Origin: an uncultured Frankiales bacterium
Lineage (GTDB): Bacteria; Actinomycetota; Actinomycetes; Mycobacteriales; SCTD01
Direction of reading: 5' to 3'
Assembly: GCA_946479905.1 (NCBI GenBank)
Contig: CAMLIA010000118.1
Span: 1 to 13,910 of the forward strand
Length of the DNA stretch: 13,910 nt
Below are positions 12,017 through 13,910 of the stretch, one piece after another. The stretch's first letter is position 1. The number at the start of each line of letters is the position of its first letter. Under the pieces are notes generated by a model. That model had not been told where the DNA came from, ran no database searches, and saw nothing but the letters and a program-made list of their open reading frames with translations. A program made the translations under genes and the position numbers.

Positions 12017-12885
12017 CGCTCCCCGGTGACGGCGGCCGCCGCGACAACGGGCTCCACGCGACCGAGTGGGGGGCCCTGGTCGACCTCGACCCCAGGCTGT
12101 CGGAGACCATCCTGGACAGCCTCGCCGCCGAGGGCGTCGCGGCGTACGTCGAGCCCGCGCGCGACCTGGACAGCTCCACGCGTGCTGCGACGCTGCCGAA
12201 GCGGCCGCTTGACCGGCTCTGGGTCGACTCCTCGCTCGCCGACCTCGCGCGCACCTGCGTCGCCGCGGAGGTGACCGACCTCGCCGAGCTGCTCGAGCCC
12301 GGCAGCTCCCCCTCCGGCCTGGTGCGGCCGGTGCCCCGGACCGCCGCCGCGCGGGTCCTGCAGCCACCCGAGCTGCCGACCAACGCCACCAGCCCGCTGG
12401 AGCCGCCCGTCGGCGGCGACGGGCTGCCCAGCGACGACGAGCTGTTCCGGCAGATCGTGGCCGGGTTCGCCACCGAGACCGACGACCCGGTGCCGCGCTG
12501 GCCGGTGTCGGAGGACCTGGACAGCCCCGGTCCGGACGAGTCACCGCGCCGCCGGCGCAGCGACCGCTCGACGCCCCAGCCGGCCGCCTTCGACGAGCCG
12601 CTGCCCGCGTGGGTCGAGCCGGACGCGCTGGAGGACGAGGGGCACTACGAGCCGCCGCCGCCCCCGAAGATCCCCCGGCCCCGGCTGCGGACGGTCGGCG
12701 CCGTGCTCATGGTGCTGCTCGGGTTCACCGCCCTGTTCGCCCCGCGCGCCTTGAAGCTGGCCGACGACGGCCTGTCGCTCCTGCTCGGACTGGTGCTCAC
12801 CGTGGGGGGTGCCGCGGTCCTCGTCTACTCGATGCGCGATGCTCCCCCGACCGACACTGGACCAGACGATGGGGCGGTCGTGTGA
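12013..12885 (+). CDS. Uncharacterised membrane protein with cytosolic N-terminal domain
   Basis: The 290-residue protein has three parts. Residues 1-95 look folded, with an amphipathic stretch (DLDPRLSETILDSLAAEGVAA) and later DRLWVDSSLADLARTC. This recalls small domains in which a short helix precedes AAYVEP-like strands, as in DUF2007-type proteins, but that link is weak. Residues 96-224 are Pro/Asp/Glu/Arg-rich and probably disordered. Two transmembrane helices follow at about 227-243 and 254-272, joined by a short loop. By the positive-inside tendency (arginines before the first helix) the N-terminal part is probably cytosolic. The start overlaps the hydrolase stop by 4 nt and the end overlaps the next gene by 4 nt (GTGA), so all three are coupled. 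No enzymatic motif is seen. Confidence 0.8.
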   Translation: MTLPGDGGRRDNGLHATEWGALVDLDPRLSETILDSLAAEGVAAYVEPARDLDSSTRAATLPKRPLDRLWVDSSLADLARTCVAAEVTDLAELLEPGSSPSGLVRPVPRTAAARVLQPPELPTNATSPLEPPVGGDGLPSDDELFRQIVAGFATETDDPVPRWPVSEDLDSPGPDESPRRRRSDRSTPQPAAFDEPLPAWVEPDALEDEGHYEPPPPPKIPRPRLRTVGAVLMVLLGFTALFAPRALKLADDGLSLLLGLVLTVGGAAVLVYSMRDAPPTDTGPDDGAVV

Positions 12886-13910
12886 CAGTCAGCGAGAGCC
12901 TCGAGGCGCGTGGGCACCTCATGGACTCCGGCGTGCTGGCCTCCGTCCTGGACGACGTGCTGGCCTACGGCGGCGACTACCGGATCGACCGGCTCGACGT
13001 CGGCAAGCGGCACGAGGACGAGTCCTACGCGCGGATCATCGTCTCCGCCGACGACGACGAGTCGCTGCAGCGGCTGCTCATGCGGTTGCAGATCCACGGC
13101 GTCAACCAGGTCGACCCCGGTGAGGCCGTGCTCCGCGAGTGCGACCGCGACGGCGTCTTCCCGGAGGACTTCTACTCCACCACCAACCTCGAGACCGTGG
13201 TCCGCCTCGGCGGCCAGTGGGTGCCCGTCGAGCAGCCGGAGATGGACTGCGGGCTCGTCGTCTTCGGCGACCGCGTGCGTACCGTCCCCGTCTCCGACGT
13301 CAAGCAGGGCGACATGGTCGTGTGCGGCGCCTCCGGGGTGAAGGTGGTGCTGCCGGTGCGCGAGCACTCCACGACCGAGTCCTTCGAGTTCATGAGCTCC
13401 ACGGTGTCGTCGGAGAAGCCGCAGGCGCTGCTGGTGCGGCAGATCGCGCAGCGGATGCGCGAGGTCAAGAGCGACGGCCAGAAGGTGCTCTGGGTCGGCG
13501 GTCCCGGCATCGTGCACACCGGCGCGGCACCCGCCTTCACCGCGCTCGTCGAGGCGGGGTACGTCGACATCCTGTTCGCCGGCAACGCGCTGGCCACCCA
13601 CGACATCGAGTCGGCCCTCTACGGCACGTCCCTCGGCGTCGACCTCACGATGGGCAAGGGCGTCGAGCACGGCCACGAGCACCACATCCGCGCCATCAAC
13701 ACCATCCGGCGCTGCGGCTCGATCAAGGCCGCCGTCGAGCAGGGCGTGCTCACCAAGGGCATCATGCACGCGCTCGTCAAGGGCAACCACACGATCGTGC
13801 TGGTCGGGTCGGTGCGCGACGACGGGCCGCTGCCGGACGTCTACACCGACGTCATCGAGGGCCAGCGCGCGATGCGGGCCCAGCTGCCCGGCGTCGGCTT
13901 CGCGATCATG
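12882..13910 (+). CDS. TIGR00300 / LOR-SDH-region protein, ornithine cyclodeaminase-like, cut by window end
   Basis: The first 343 codons are present and the 3' end is outside the window; family members have about 400 residues, so about 60 are missing. The start VTVSESLEARGHLMDSGVL and the blocks DRLDVGKRHEDESYARI, LQIHGVNQVDPGEA, CDRDGVFPEDFYSTTN and RLGGQWVPVEQPEMDCG are characteristic of TIGR00300, the LOR/SDH bifunctional enzyme conserved region. A Rossmann-like half follows, with VLWVGGPGIVHTGAA and LFAGNALATHDIESAL. Archaeal and cyanobacterial relatives convert ornithine to proline and ammonia. That activity here is an inference, and the older name refers only to similarity with plant lysine-ketoglutarate reductase/saccharopine dehydrogenase. 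The GTG overlaps the upstream stop (GTGA). Arginine/ornithine catabolism genes are not otherwise present in the window. Confidence 0.87.
   Translation, partial: MTVSESLEARGHLMDSGVLASVLDDVLAYGGDYRIDRLDVGKRHEDESYARIIVSADDDESLQRLLMRLQIHGVNQVDPGEAVLRECDRDGVFPEDFYSTTNLETVVRLGGQWVPVEQPEMDCGLVVFGDRVRTVPVSDVKQGDMVVCGASGVKVVLPVREHSTTESFEFMSSTVSSEKPQALLVRQIAQRMREVKSDGQKVLWVGGPGIVHTGAAPAFTALVEAGYVDILFAGNALATHDIESALYGTSLGVDLTMGKGVEHGHEHHIRAINTIRRCGSIKAAVEQGVLTKGIMHALVKGNHTIVLVGSVRDDGPLPDVYTDVIEGQRAMRAQLPGVGFAIM

Noticed and set aside
11165..12544. Upstream extension of the acyltransferase frame to a 705-residue protein
   Set aside because: The extension runs antisense through the hydrolase and is Arg/Gly/Pro-rich without motifs. 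The PlsC homology starts right at GTG 11164, which has its own ribosome binding site.
12825..13790. 321-codon minus-strand frame opposite the TIGR00300 gene
   Set aside because: Shadow frame: repetitive Asp/Val/Leu/His-rich translation with no recognisable fold, whereas the opposite strand matches a known family throughout.

Overview
The window is high-GC DNA (roughly 70% or more by eye) with strong G/C third-position bias, many GTG starts, overlapping genes and few intergenic gaps. This points to an actinobacterium. The gene content (RNase AS, a MacS-like sensor kinase, a TIGR00300 protein, a zinc-ribbon/cyclase/STAND/TPR regulator) fits a Nocardioides-like member of Propionibacteriales, but the genus is a guess. 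No rRNA, tRNA, CRISPR array, insertion sequence or prophage gene was seen. It reads as ordinary chromosomal backbone.

Layout. Positions 1-41 hold the first codons of a minus-strand gene that leaves the window. Then come two plus-strand genes: a small lipocalin-like protein (104-499) and a stand-alone predicted ATPase of the COG4637 type (535-1695). A 55-residue single-CxxC protein (1711-1878) and the exoribonuclease RNase AS (2004-2489) lie on the minus strand. Divergent from RNase AS, and only about 20 bp away, a plus-strand cluster begins: a DUF1028 protein (2509-3300), a glycerol kinase (3297-4757, overlapping by 4 nt) and a very large regulator (4780-8256). The regulator has a double zinc ribbon, a class III cyclase domain, a STAND-type ATPase and a TPR-like tail.

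A minus-strand block follows: an uncharacterised 119-residue protein (8257-8616), then the operon PlsC-like acyltransferase, sensor kinase, response regulator (transcribed 11164 down to 8754). The operon's genes overlap by 32 and 38 nt. Divergent from it is a plus-strand operon: an alpha/beta-hydrolase carboxylesterase (11261-12016), a 290-residue membrane protein (12013-12885) and a TIGR00300/ornithine-cyclodeaminase-like enzyme (12882 to beyond the window end). Its genes are joined by ATGA and GTGA overlaps.

How the genes may work together. The sensor kinase and response regulator form a complete two-component system in one transcript with a phospholipid-synthesis acyltransferase, so a membrane-related cue is plausible. 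DUF1028 and glycerol kinase are translationally coupled. The large regulator may belong to the same transcript. Its cyclase domain keeps the metal-binding aspartates but lacks the catalytic Asn/Arg pair, so it may act as a nucleotide sensor rather than a cyclase. Its zinc ribbon can be translated only from a non-standard start codon, apparently ATC.

A recurring signal is a -10-like hexamer lying exactly 6 nt upstream of several start codons, which suggests leaderless mRNAs. I see no convincing large undescribed system. The best leads are the degenerate cyclase regulator with its odd start, and the overlapping divergent promoters at 2487-2511.
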